From Rhodospirillales bacterium (GTDB lineage: Bacteria; Pseudomonadota; Alphaproteobacteria; UBA9219), in contig JAATFY010000198.1 of NCBI GenBank assembly GCA_015654915.1, forward strand, positions 1 to 12,668: 12,668 nucleotides of DNA, written 5' to 3'. The position numbers were made by a program, and so were the translations under genes. This document shows, in pieces, positions 7,032 through 12,668 of this stretch (positions are counted from its first letter, which is position 1; each line of letters starts with the position of its first letter). The notes under the pieces are model-generated. The model searched no databases. It was not told the DNA's origin and saw nothing but the letters and a program-made list of their open reading frames with translations.

Positions 7032-7535
7032 ATGACCGCCACTAGTCCGAAACATTTTCCCGTCAGTTGGGAAGAATTGCATCGCAACGCCAAGGCGCTT
7101 GCATGGCGGCTGGTCGATCTCGGCCCGTGGAAGGGACTTGTCGCTATCACGCGCGGCGGCATGGTGCCGGCGGCTATCGTCGCCCGCGAACTTGATATTC
7201 GCATCATCGAGACTGTTTCCGTCATCGGCTATCACGCCGACGACAGCAAGCCGCAGCAGGCGGCCGAAACGAAAATCGTCAAGCATGCCGCCAATGTCGG
7301 TGATGGCAGCGGCTGGCTGGTAATTGATGATCTGGTCGATACCGGCCGCACGGTCGATGTCCTGCGCCGCCTGATGCCGAAAGCGCATTTCGCCGCCGTT
7401 TATGCCAAGCCGATGGGACGGCCCCTGATCGATACGTTCATCACCGAAGTCAGCCAGGACACATGGATTTACTTCCCGTGGGACGTGGAGCCGCAGTTTA
7501 CGCAGCCGATCGCCAGCCAACGCAAAGACCGCTAA
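7032..7535 (+). CDS. gpt: Xanthine (guanine) phosphoribosyltransferase
   Basis: This purine-salvage enzyme transfers the phosphoribosyl group of PRPP to xanthine or guanine to give XMP or GMP; it is cytosolic or membrane-associated. The product has 167 residues against 152 in E. coli Gpt, with clear similarity along its length. It shows WKGLVAITRGGMVPA (R41, G42, G43) for pyrophosphate binding, VIDDLVDTG (residues 97-105) for PRPP, then KAHFAAVYAKPMGRPLIDTF and SQDTWIYFPWD, which carry the base-binding loop and the Gpt-specific W-x-x-x-PWD ending. The ATG at 7032 has GAGG seven bases upstream. It lies behind the strong terminator, so it should have its own promoter, though I see only a weak match. 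Its stop lies six bases from the stop of convergent panD. Confidence 0.95.
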   Translation: MTATSPKHFPVSWEELHRNAKALAWRLVDLGPWKGLVAITRGGMVPAAIVARELDIRIIETVSVIGYHADDSKPQQAAETKIVKHAANVGDGSGWLVIDDLVDTGRTVDVLRRLMPKAHFAAVYAKPMGRPLIDTFITEVSQDTWIYFPWDVEPQFTQPIASQRKDR

Positions 7536-7541
7536 TAACAA

Positions 7542-8111
7542 TTAGCGTTTAAATTTGAGAACGTCGGCTGGCGAAGCATGGGCCGAATATGTTTCGGCAT
7601 AGCGATTGTTCTCAGGCTTGCCCAATTCATCAAGCGACGGCGTGGTGTGAGTCTGCACATCCGTGATCCGGTTGGTCTGCCCCTCGACAATTCCCGCCTC
7701 GCCGTTTACCTGCACCACGCGATGCTGGCGATGCGGAATTTGACTGACGGGCACGTCTTCATAGGCCATAAGGATCGCCAGATCGCCGTGGCTGAAATGA
7801 TGCGCCGCGGCGCCGTTCAGGCAAATGACGCCCGAATGTTCCGGACCTTCGATGACATAAGTCATAATTCGCGCCGCGTCTTTGCGCGAGATGTTGACAA
7901 CTTCGACCTTCGTATGCGGCAAAATGCCGCTGGCGCGGAGCAGCGCAGCATCCACCGTGACCGAGCCGACATAATCGAGATTAGCTTCGGTGACGACACA
8001 GCGATGAATCTTGCTGTAGCAATACTCGCGCGTGGCTTCTTGGGGCGCACGAAGCTGCTTTAAAAGCCCGAGCGTAACGATTGTGTTATCTGCGAGTTTG
8101 GATTCGTCCAT
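7542..8111 (-). CDS. panD: Aspartate 1-decarboxylase (elongated PanD)
   Basis: This pyruvoyl enzyme converts L-aspartate to beta-alanine for pantothenate and CoA. The precursor cleaves itself at Gly-Ser; here this is YVGS with Gly49-Ser50, so the alpha chain would begin at residue 50. SKIHRCVVTEANLDYVGS aligns with GKLHRVKVTHADLHYEGS of E. coli at a constant offset of 25, keeping Lys34, and RIMTYVIEG and CLNGAAAHHFSHGDLAILMA keep the active-site Arg, Thr-Tyr and Asn. The product has 189 residues against 126 in E. coli: about 25 extra at the N-terminus and about 38 at the C-terminus (DVQTHTTPSLDELGKPENN and beyond). The ATG at 8111 is chosen because GGAG lies six bases upstream; the longer frame begins with TTG. 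It follows the thioesterase gene by 27 bases on the same strand. Confidence 0.93.
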   Translation of the reverse strand: MDESKLADNTIVTLGLLKQLRAPQEATREYCYSKIHRCVVTEANLDYVGSVTVDAALLRASGILPHTKVEVVNISRKDAARIMTYVIEGPEHSGVICLNGAAAHHFSHGDLAILMAYEDVPVSQIPHRQHRVVQVNGEAGIVEGQTNRITDVQTHTTPSLDELGKPENNRYAETYSAHASPADVLKFKR

Positions 8112-8138
8112 GGCCCTCTCCGTTGCCAACTCATTATA

Positions 8139-8627
8139 TCATGGGTTGGAGCCATACCCCAACAAAACCTTGCGCAAATCCTGCGGCACTTCGACCGGCT
8201 TGCGCGTGGTCTGGCTGATGAGCACGGAAACGCTTTCGCAATAGGCGATGCCGTCGTCGCCGCGAAACAGCGCGTTGATCAGGGTCATGGAGGTGCGGCC
8301 TATGGATGCTACGCCGGTGCCGATTTTCAGTTGCGCCGGATAGTGCAGCTCGCGCCGGAAATCGACGGCGATGCGCGCCAGGATAAAAAGCTGGTCGCGA
8401 TGCGGCCAGTGCGGCGTCACTTCCATGAACAGGGCGGCACGGGCGTTTTCGAAATACTGGCCGATGGAATTGTTATTCACGTGGCCGAGCGGATCGAGGT
8501 CGCTGAAGCGGACATGATCTTCGATCCAGTGCCTGTAGCGGCTCGGATTAAACCGGTTGCTGTCGTCCATGATCCACGCGTGTCCGGAGAGAGGCGCCTT
8601 TCTGACACGAAGGGCCGGTTTTGTCAT
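8139..8627 (-). CDS. Hotdog-fold acyl-CoA thioesterase (4HBT/YbgC-FadM type)
   Basis: This probably hydrolyses acyl-CoA or acyl-ACP thioesters in the cytosol; the substrate is unknown. The product has up to 162 residues. The active-site segment is VRFSDLDPLGHVNNNS, with Asp45 as the likely catalytic acid and HVNN in the usual position, followed by the long hotdog helix (GQYFENARAALFME). Later strands are ILARIAVDFRRELHYPAQL, GVASIGRTSMTLINAL and AYCESVSVLISQTTRKPVEV, all typical of the family. The start is uncertain. The ATG at 8627 has no Shine-Dalgarno and a TGCCG / CGGCA hairpin (8631-8644) ends three bases before it. An ATG at 8570 (MDDSNRFN) would also give a complete hotdog domain. It is the first gene of a pair with panD. 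Confidence 0.88.
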   Translation of the reverse strand: MTKPALRVRKAPLSGHAWIMDDSNRFNPSRYRHWIEDHVRFSDLDPLGHVNNNSIGQYFENARAALFMEVTPHWPHRDQLFILARIAVDFRRELHYPAQLKIGTGVASIGRTSMTLINALFRGDDGIAYCESVSVLISQTTRKPVEVPQDLRKVLLGYGSNP

Positions 8628-8676
8628 GCTTGCCGGAAACGGCAGCTAATGTAATATCCGAATAGCACTTGACGAA

Positions 8677-8705
8677 ATTATATTGCTATGCAGCAATCTT
8701 GAAAA
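8677..8705 (-). promoter_or_regulatory. Candidate promoter for the thioesterase-panD unit
   Basis: A perfect -10 TATAAT (minus strand, 8682-8677) lies 17 bases after a weaker -35 TTTTCA (8705-8700). Transcription would begin near 8670, giving a leader of about 43 bases to the ATG at 8627. A short TTGCT / AGCAA dyad (8683-8696) lies in the spacer. Confidence 0.4.
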
Positions 8706-8758
8706 TCAGCTTAGATTCGCGGAATCAAGCTCTCCATATAAGCCAAGGGATAGAAAAA

Positions 8759-10117
8759 ATGCTTTCGACCGCCGCTCTTTGGACCCGTCAAAATCTTTCC
8801 CGCCTGTTCGTTTTTGTCCTGACATTCCTGACCTGCATCCCTTCCGCCTCATGGGCTGCCGACGCTCCGACGATTAATTCCGGCGATACGGCGTGGATGC
8901 TGACCGCGACCGCCCTCGTTCTCCTCATGACCATTCCCGGCCTTGCGGTGTTTTACGGCGGCATGGTGCGCAAGCATAATGTGCTGGCGACCGTCATGCA
9001 GAGTTTTACCACCGCGTGCCTTGTCGCCGTGCTGTGGGTGATCGCGGGATACAGCCTCGCCTTCGCGAACGGCAACGCCTATATCGGCAATCTCAGCCGT
9101 GTTCTGCTTATGGGCATGGATATGAATGCGCCGTTCGTGCTCGGCGCCGGAACGCCGGACGCCGTGCAAATGACGATTCCGGAATCGCTTTACATGATGT
9201 TCCAGATGACCTTCGCAATTATCACGCCCGCGCTGATCGCGGGTGCTTTCTGCGACCGCATCAAATTTTCGGCGATGCTGGTATTCATGGGGCTGTGGTC
9301 GCTGGTCGTCTATGCGCCCATCGCGCATTGGGTCTGGCACCCGCAGGGTTTCCTCGCCGCCGCAGGCGTGCTCGATTTTGCGGGCGGCACGGTCGTGCAC
9401 ATCAATGCGGGCGTCGCCGGTCTGATCGCGGCCATTTTCATCGGCAAGCGCGTCACGCTGGAAGAAACCTACGCGCCGCATAATCCGGCCTATAGCGTCG
9501 TCGGCGCATCGCTTTTATGGGTGGGCTGGTTCGGTTTCAATGCAGGGTCAGCCGGAGCCGCCAACGGTCGCGCCGCGATGGCCATGACCGTAACGATGAT
9601 CGCCGCCGCCATGGCCGCGCTCGCATGGATGGCGGTGGAATGGAAATTCAAGGGCAAGCCCAGCGTCCTCGGCACCATCACCGGCGCCGTGGCGGGACTT
9701 GTCGCCATAACGCCAGCTTCCGGTTTCGTCGATGCGACGGGCGCGTTGATCATCGGCGCTCTCGGTGGCGCGGTGTGCTTCCTGTCGGCCAACACCATCA
9801 AGGAATCCTTCAAGCTCGACGACAGCCTCGATTGCTTCGGCGTTCACGGCGTCGGCGGCATGCTGGGCGCGATCCTGACCGGCGTGTTCGCCAAGGCTTC
9901 CATCAGCGGCGTCGCCAGCCAGGCGGGCGCTATTGACGGGCACCCGTGGCAGATCGTGACGCAGTTGGAAGGCATGGCCTTCACCATCGGCTGGTGCGCC
10001 GTGGCGACTTACATCATCCTTCTGATCGTCGATAATACCATAGGCCTGCGGGTTCCCGAGCAGGTCGAGCGCGAAGGGCTGGACTTCAACCTGCACGGCG
10101 AACGGCTGCAGCGCTAA
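8759..10117 (+). CDS. amt: Ammonium transporter, Amt family
   Basis: This inner-membrane trimeric channel-like transporter takes up ammonium. The product has 452 residues with an N-terminal signal sequence (residues 1-33, ending ASWA before ADAPTINSG) and about 11 membrane helices. Family motifs are FYGGMVRKHN, MMFQMTFAIITPALIAG, the signature DFAGGTVVHINAGVAGL, WFGFNAGS and FGVHGVGGMLG. The twin pore histidines are His214 and His363, 149 apart (150 in E. coli AmtB). The cytoplasmic tail GLRVPEQVEREGLDFNLHGE is the conserved one that binds the PII protein GlnK. The start at 8759 is chosen for AAGGGA eight bases upstream and because it gives a normal signal sequence; the frame extends back to a TTG at 8669. 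No glnK lies beside it, and I found no sigma-54 -24/-12 motif upstream. Confidence 0.97.
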   Translation: MLSTAALWTRQNLSRLFVFVLTFLTCIPSASWAADAPTINSGDTAWMLTATALVLLMTIPGLAVFYGGMVRKHNVLATVMQSFTTACLVAVLWVIAGYSLAFANGNAYIGNLSRVLLMGMDMNAPFVLGAGTPDAVQMTIPESLYMMFQMTFAIITPALIAGAFCDRIKFSAMLVFMGLWSLVVYAPIAHWVWHPQGFLAAAGVLDFAGGTVVHINAGVAGLIAAIFIGKRVTLEETYAPHNPAYSVVGASLLWVGWFGFNAGSAGAANGRAAMAMTVTMIAAAMAALAWMAVEWKFKGKPSVLGTITGAVAGLVAITPASGFVDATGALIIGALGGAVCFLSANTIKESFKLDDSLDCFGVHGVGGMLGAILTGVFAKASISGVASQAGAIDGHPWQIVTQLEGMAFTIGWCAVATYIILLIVDNTIGLRVPEQVEREGLDFNLHGERLQR

Positions 10118-10192
10118 AATATACCCAATCGCGTCAGGCTGTGGCGAAAATTGGCTTTTCCGAGAACCGCAACGGAGTGTATGTTGTAATAC

Positions 10193-10738
10193 ATGAGTAG
10201 CGGAAGCACAGGAAAAATCGATTTGCAGCCCAGCATCACGCGATTGACGCGCGGCTATTTCGCCGTCGGCGTCGAGGAAATCAGCAAGGGTTTCAATCTC
10301 GGCAATCTGGTGCGGACATCGCACGCCTTCGGCGCCAGTTTCTTTTTTACCATCAACGCCTCGGTCAATTACGCCGACGTGAAATCGTCCGATACGTCGC
10401 ACGCTGACATCCACCTGCCCTTTTACGCGCACAAAACGCTCGACGAATTTACGCTGCCGAAAGACTGCGCGCTGGTCGGCGTCGAGCTGCTGGACGAGGC
10501 CGTGGATTTGCCGAGCTTCCGCCACCCGTTGCGCGCCGCCTATGTGCTGGGGCCGGAAAAAGGCAATCTGTCGCCGGGGCTTGTGAAACGCTGTGATCAC
10601 ATCGTGAAAATCCCGACCAAATTCTGCGTCAATGTCGGTATCGCCGGTGCTTTGGTGATCTACGACCGCATGATCAGCCTCGGATCATTCGCGGAGAGGC
10701 CGGTGCGCGTTGGACGCCGTCATTTAAAGGGCAAATAA
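10193..10738 (+). CDS. TrmH/SpoU-family RNA methyltransferase
   Basis: This probably 2'-O-methylates a ribose in tRNA or rRNA using S-adenosylmethionine bound in a deep trefoil knot. The product has 181 residues, short, with no N-terminal substrate domain. The three SPOUT motifs are visible: motif 1 FNLGNLVRTSHAFGA (N35, N38, R41), motif 2 AYVLGPEKGNLSPGL (Glu122 region), and motif 3 KFCVNVGIAGALVIYDRM (N147). Standalone proteins of this type with the wording HAFGASFFFT are common in alphaproteobacteria and actinobacteria (recalled). The exact target cannot be told from sequence. It begins 75 bases after amt on the same strand. The ATG at 10193 has no close Shine-Dalgarno; GGAG at 10174-10177 is 15 bases away, nearer to a three-codon ATG-TTG-TAA at 10181 in the same frame. 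Confidence 0.9.
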   Translation: MSSGSTGKIDLQPSITRLTRGYFAVGVEEISKGFNLGNLVRTSHAFGASFFFTINASVNYADVKSSDTSHADIHLPFYAHKTLDEFTLPKDCALVGVELLDEAVDLPSFRHPLRAAYVLGPEKGNLSPGLVKRCDHIVKIPTKFCVNVGIAGALVIYDRMISLGSFAERPVRVGRRHLKGK

Positions 10739-10763
10739 ATGACGTCGGAGCAAAATGTGGCTT

Positions 10764-11060
10764 CTACTTAAGAACACAGATAGTTCCCGCCAAGTCTTTA
10801 CCATAAATCAGGCTTCCTCTGACAGCTTCCCTGTCAAAAATATTATAACGTATGTCTTTATTAGACAGGAAAACTTTGGTTCCGTCCCACTTTGCGCAAA
10901 TCGCATCATGCATGCCAATAAGCGGCGTAACATCATCCTTAATCTCTATCGGGTGCGTTTCATATCTAATACTCAGTGCCGCAACCCCTGCCACTCCTCC
11001 GCTCGTCAGCCCACCCACCAAGAGAACCCGCGCAACTTGTTTAAAGAAATTGTTTTTCAT
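10764..11060 (-). CDS. Small exported or membrane-anchored protein of unknown function
   Basis: The product has 98 residues. A basic start (MKNNFFKQVAR) is followed by a hydrophobic, Gly-rich segment at about residues 12-31 (VLLVGGLTSGGVAGVAALSI), acting as signal sequence or anchor; no clear Ala-X-Ala cleavage site stands out. The remaining part (RYETHPIEIKDDV, ICAKWDGTKVFLSNKDIRYN, GTICVLK) looks beta-rich, with two cysteines (C55, C95) that could pair in the periplasm. The ATG at 11060 has an excellent AAGGAG seven bases upstream, so it is surely translated. It lies divergent from an XRE regulator across a 135-base AT-rich gap, which suggests control by that regulator (inference). It is convergent with the methyltransferase, 25 bases apart. 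I do not recognise a family. Confidence 0.8.
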   Translation of the reverse strand: MKNNFFKQVARVLLVGGLTSGGVAGVAALSIRYETHPIEIKDDVTPLIGMHDAICAKWDGTKVFLSNKDIRYNIFDREAVRGSLIYGKDLAGTICVLK

Positions 11061-11195
11061 ATAATTTCTCCTTAAATTTATCTGTGAAATTTATGAGCGG
11101 TATACAAACACGCTGGCGGAGAAAGTAATGGCGCAAAATCGATAAAAAAAGCATTTTATACCTTTTATTAATACAAAAGACTTATTTTTACGCTT

Positions 11196-11828
11196 ATGAC
11201 ACCAGCCCTAATACGCGCCGCACGCGGCCTTTTGAACTGGCAGCAGCAAGATCTCGCTACGGCGGCAGGCCTGTCGCTTTCAGCCGTAAATAAGTTCGAG
11301 CGTGGTTTCGGCAAAACGCGTGTCGTCACTCTTCAGGCTATCATTTTAACTCTTAAAGAAGCTGGCATAGAATTTCCGCCCGGAGGCGGGGTAAGGCATA
11401 GCGATGAAATAACCGGCGTTCAACGCATTGCGGGCAGCGATTTCGTTCAGAAGCTGGACGAAGAGATATATGCCGCCATTACGAAACCGGGACAGGAAAT
11501 TTATTCCTGTTCAGCGGATGCAAGCCAATGGTTTGTTCCCAGCGTGAAAAAAGCCGCCGAGCGTTATTATAAATGGCGGGAAAGAATCAGGGTCAAACAA
11601 CTCTATCTTGTGCCCGACGGAAACACTGTATTTGAAAGTCCTAAAACGAATTATCGTTTGTTGCCTTCTCAGTTGACCGGCAAAATAGCCTTATTGATCT
11701 ATGCGGACCGGGTTGCGCAGGTTATGTGGCGCAAGAAACAAATACTTATTCTGCGCGGCAAAGAAATGGCGGAGCCCTTTCGCGAACAATTTAAATTTCT
11801 ATGGCGGCTTGGCAAAAAACCCGAATAA
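11196..11828 (+). CDS. XRE-type transcriptional regulator with TrmB/PLD-like C-terminal domain
   Basis: This is probably a DNA-binding regulator. The product has 210 residues. Residues about 3-57 form an XRE helix-turn-helix (IRAARGLLNWQQQDLATAAG, then LSLSAVNKFERG and LQAIILTLKEAGIEF), a form frequent in alphaproteobacteria. Residues about 75-205 (DEEIYAAITKPGQEIYSCSA, ASQWFVP, RIRVKQLYLVPDG, ALLIYADRVAQVMW, ILILRGKEMAEPFREQFKFL) resemble the phospholipase-D-like sensor domain found in TrmB-like regulators; the HxK catalytic pair of true PLD enzymes is not visible, so it would be a binding domain. The ATG at 11196 lacks a Shine-Dalgarno and the leader is AT-rich, so translation may be weak or leaderless. 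GC is low (27 of 60 in 11461-11520). The HTH call is firm; the C-terminal one is moderate. Confidence 0.85.
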   Translation: MTPALIRAARGLLNWQQQDLATAAGLSLSAVNKFERGFGKTRVVTLQAIILTLKEAGIEFPPGGGVRHSDEITGVQRIAGSDFVQKLDEEIYAAITKPGQEIYSCSADASQWFVPSVKKAAERYYKWRERIRVKQLYLVPDGNTVFESPKTNYRLLPSQLTGKIALLIYADRVAQVMWRKKQILILRGKEMAEPFREQFKFLWRLGKKPE

Positions 11829-11888
11829 TCCGTCTCCTCACGACGCACATTGAGCACCGGTGGCTCTCGACTTGAGGTTGCCCTAGCT

Positions 11889-12446
11889 TTATGGAGATTG
11901 AGGATTCTGGGCACGCCATGCCTGAAGCGCGTTCATGGTGTTGGCAACATGCCGGTCGGGATCCAACGACGAATAGGCATAGAGAATCTTGTGATCCGGC
12001 GTAATGACATAGGATGTGCGGTCGGCAACCTCCAGCGGCCCGGCCAGCACCGCGTCATACGCTTTCATAATATGGCCATCCGTGTCGGCGGCCACGGCAA
12101 ACTTGCTGCGGCATTCGCTGACGGAAAATTTGTTCAGCGTCTCGATGGGATCGTGGGAAACGCCGATGACGGTCGCGCCCTGAAGCTTGAAATCATACGT
12201 CGCATCGGCGAAATCATGCGCCTCGATCGTGCAGCCATGCGTAAAGGCCGCCGGATAGAAATACAGCACCACCGGTCCCTGCTTGAGCGCGTCGGCGAGA
12301 GCAAAGGTAAAAGGATTGCCGCCGAGCGAAGCCTGCGTGGTAAAATCAGGCGCCGGATCGCCCCGACTGAGCGCTGATGCGGCCGGCGCAACGACGAGCA
12401 TCAGCGCCAGAAAGATGTAAAGGCCGGATTGTTTCGGTGTTTTCAT
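11889..12446 (-). CDS. Periplasmic peroxiredoxin (AhpC/TSA, Bcp-like)
   Basis: This probably reduces peroxides at a cysteine outside the cytosol. The product has 185 residues with a signal peptide at residues 1-25 (MKTPKQSG, hydrophobic LYIFLALMLVVAP, then AASA before LSRGDPAPDF). The thioredoxin fold follows: VVLYFYPAAFTHGCTIEAHD holds the peroxidatic Cys72. The Bcp resolving cysteine five residues on is replaced by His77. Another cysteine, Cys112 in FSVSECRSKFAVAAD, may resolve instead. Further family parts are GVSHDPIETLNKF and DRTSYVITPDHKILYAYSS. The ATG at 12446 is chosen because it starts the signal peptide; the frame runs upstream into tRNA-Ala. It starts 24 bases after the tRNA end, so it could share the tRNA promoter. 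No clear Shine-Dalgarno or terminator is seen. Confidence 0.92.
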   Translation of the reverse strand: MKTPKQSGLYIFLALMLVVAPAASALSRGDPAPDFTTQASLGGNPFTFALADALKQGPVVLYFYPAAFTHGCTIEAHDFADATYDFKLQGATVIGVSHDPIETLNKFSVSECRSKFAVAADTDGHIMKAYDAVLAGPLEVADRTSYVITPDHKILYAYSSLDPDRHVANTMNALQAWRAQNPQSP

Positions 12447-12470
12447 GGCATGTATCCGGCGTGGTGAAGG

Positions 12471-12546
<76 letters not shown>

Positions 12547-12562
12547 TTTAAGACATCGGGCC

Positions 12563-12590
12563 TCTATATCAGGAAATATCGGCAATTCAA
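12563..12590 (-). promoter_or_regulatory. Candidate promoter of tRNA-Ala
   Basis: On the minus strand a -35 TTGAAT (12590-12585), a 16-base spacer and a -10 TATAGA (12568-12563) lie 16 bases before the tRNA 5' end, a normal distance for a tRNA precursor start. Confidence 0.55.
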
Positions 12591-12668
12591 GGCTTACGGC
12601 GCTTTAGAAATCGCCAAGACTTCCAAGGCCATTTATATAGGGGTTTATAGGCATGCCCTTTGGCAGCC
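12587..12668 (-). CDS. Possible C-terminal end of a gene entering from the right edge
   Basis: A minus-strand frame is open from the right edge to a TGA at 12587. It encodes 26 residues ending AYKPLYKWPWKSWRFLKRRK plus P, a basic and aromatic tail that looks like a real protein end. It overlaps the -35 of the tRNA-Ala promoter. A stretch this short could be open by chance, so the call is weak. Confidence 0.3.
   Translation of the reverse strand, partial: AAKGHAYKPLYKWPWKSWRFLKRRKP

Noticed and set aside
8669..8758. Upstream TTG start for the ammonium transporter
   Set aside because: It has no ribosome site and puts 30 non-membrane residues before a normal signal sequence; AAGGGA supports 8759.
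8628..8758. Sigma-54 promoter before the ammonium transporter
   Set aside because: I looked for GG-N10-GC with flanking consensus and found no acceptable match on the plus strand.
9548..10600. A 350-residue minus-strand frame across amt and the methyltransferase
   Set aside because: It spans two well-supported genes on the other strand and has a low-complexity Arg/His/Gly-rich translation typical of an antisense frame.
11840..11880. CACCGGTG palindrome between the XRE regulator and the peroxiredoxin as a bidirectional terminator
   Set aside because: It has almost no loop in its best pairing and no T-run on either strand.

Overview
The window looks like chromosomal DNA of an alphaproteobacterium. 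This is an inference from the style of the protein families (an RTX calcium-binding protein, the TrmH-like methyltransferase, the XRE regulator, an elongated PanD and a periplasmic peroxiredoxin) and from a mostly GC-rich composition. Genes are densely packed on both strands, and no integrase, transposase or CRISPR array was seen. No clearly new multi-gene defence or mobile system is evident. The least explained parts are two tandem small membrane proteins, a low-GC gene just behind tRNA-Gly, and a regulator divergent from a small exported protein.

Layout, left half. Bases 1-2911 hold the C-terminal part of a large RTX-type secreted protein; the frame is open to the left edge, so the gene starts outside the window. 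A minus-strand pair follows (CsbD-like stress protein, then a 97-residue unknown), ending in a rho-independent terminator. Next are a low-GC unknown gene, possibly an HTH protein, and tRNA-Gly(TCC) immediately upstream of it on the same strand. A 21-base copy of the 5' end of that tRNA lies about 80 bases away. The next minus-strand unit is an exported DUF2147 protein overlapping a PiT phosphate transporter by one base (TGATG).

Middle. Divergent from that unit are two small single-pass membrane proteins with coiled coils, closed by a textbook terminator, then xanthine phosphoribosyltransferase (gpt). Convergent with gpt is a minus-strand pair: a hotdog-fold thioesterase followed by aspartate 1-decarboxylase (panD).

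Right half. An Amt ammonium transporter and a TrmH/SpoU-type RNA methyltransferase read rightward. Then come a small exported protein and, divergent from it across an AT-rich gap, an XRE regulator with a TrmB/PLD-like C-terminal domain; this pair is again lower in GC. The window ends with a periplasmic peroxiredoxin downstream of tRNA-Ala(CGC), both on the minus strand, and possibly the tail of another gene.

Functionally this is mostly housekeeping: uptake of phosphate and ammonium, purine salvage, beta-alanine for pantothenate/CoA, RNA modification and peroxide defence, interspersed with small envelope proteins of unknown role.
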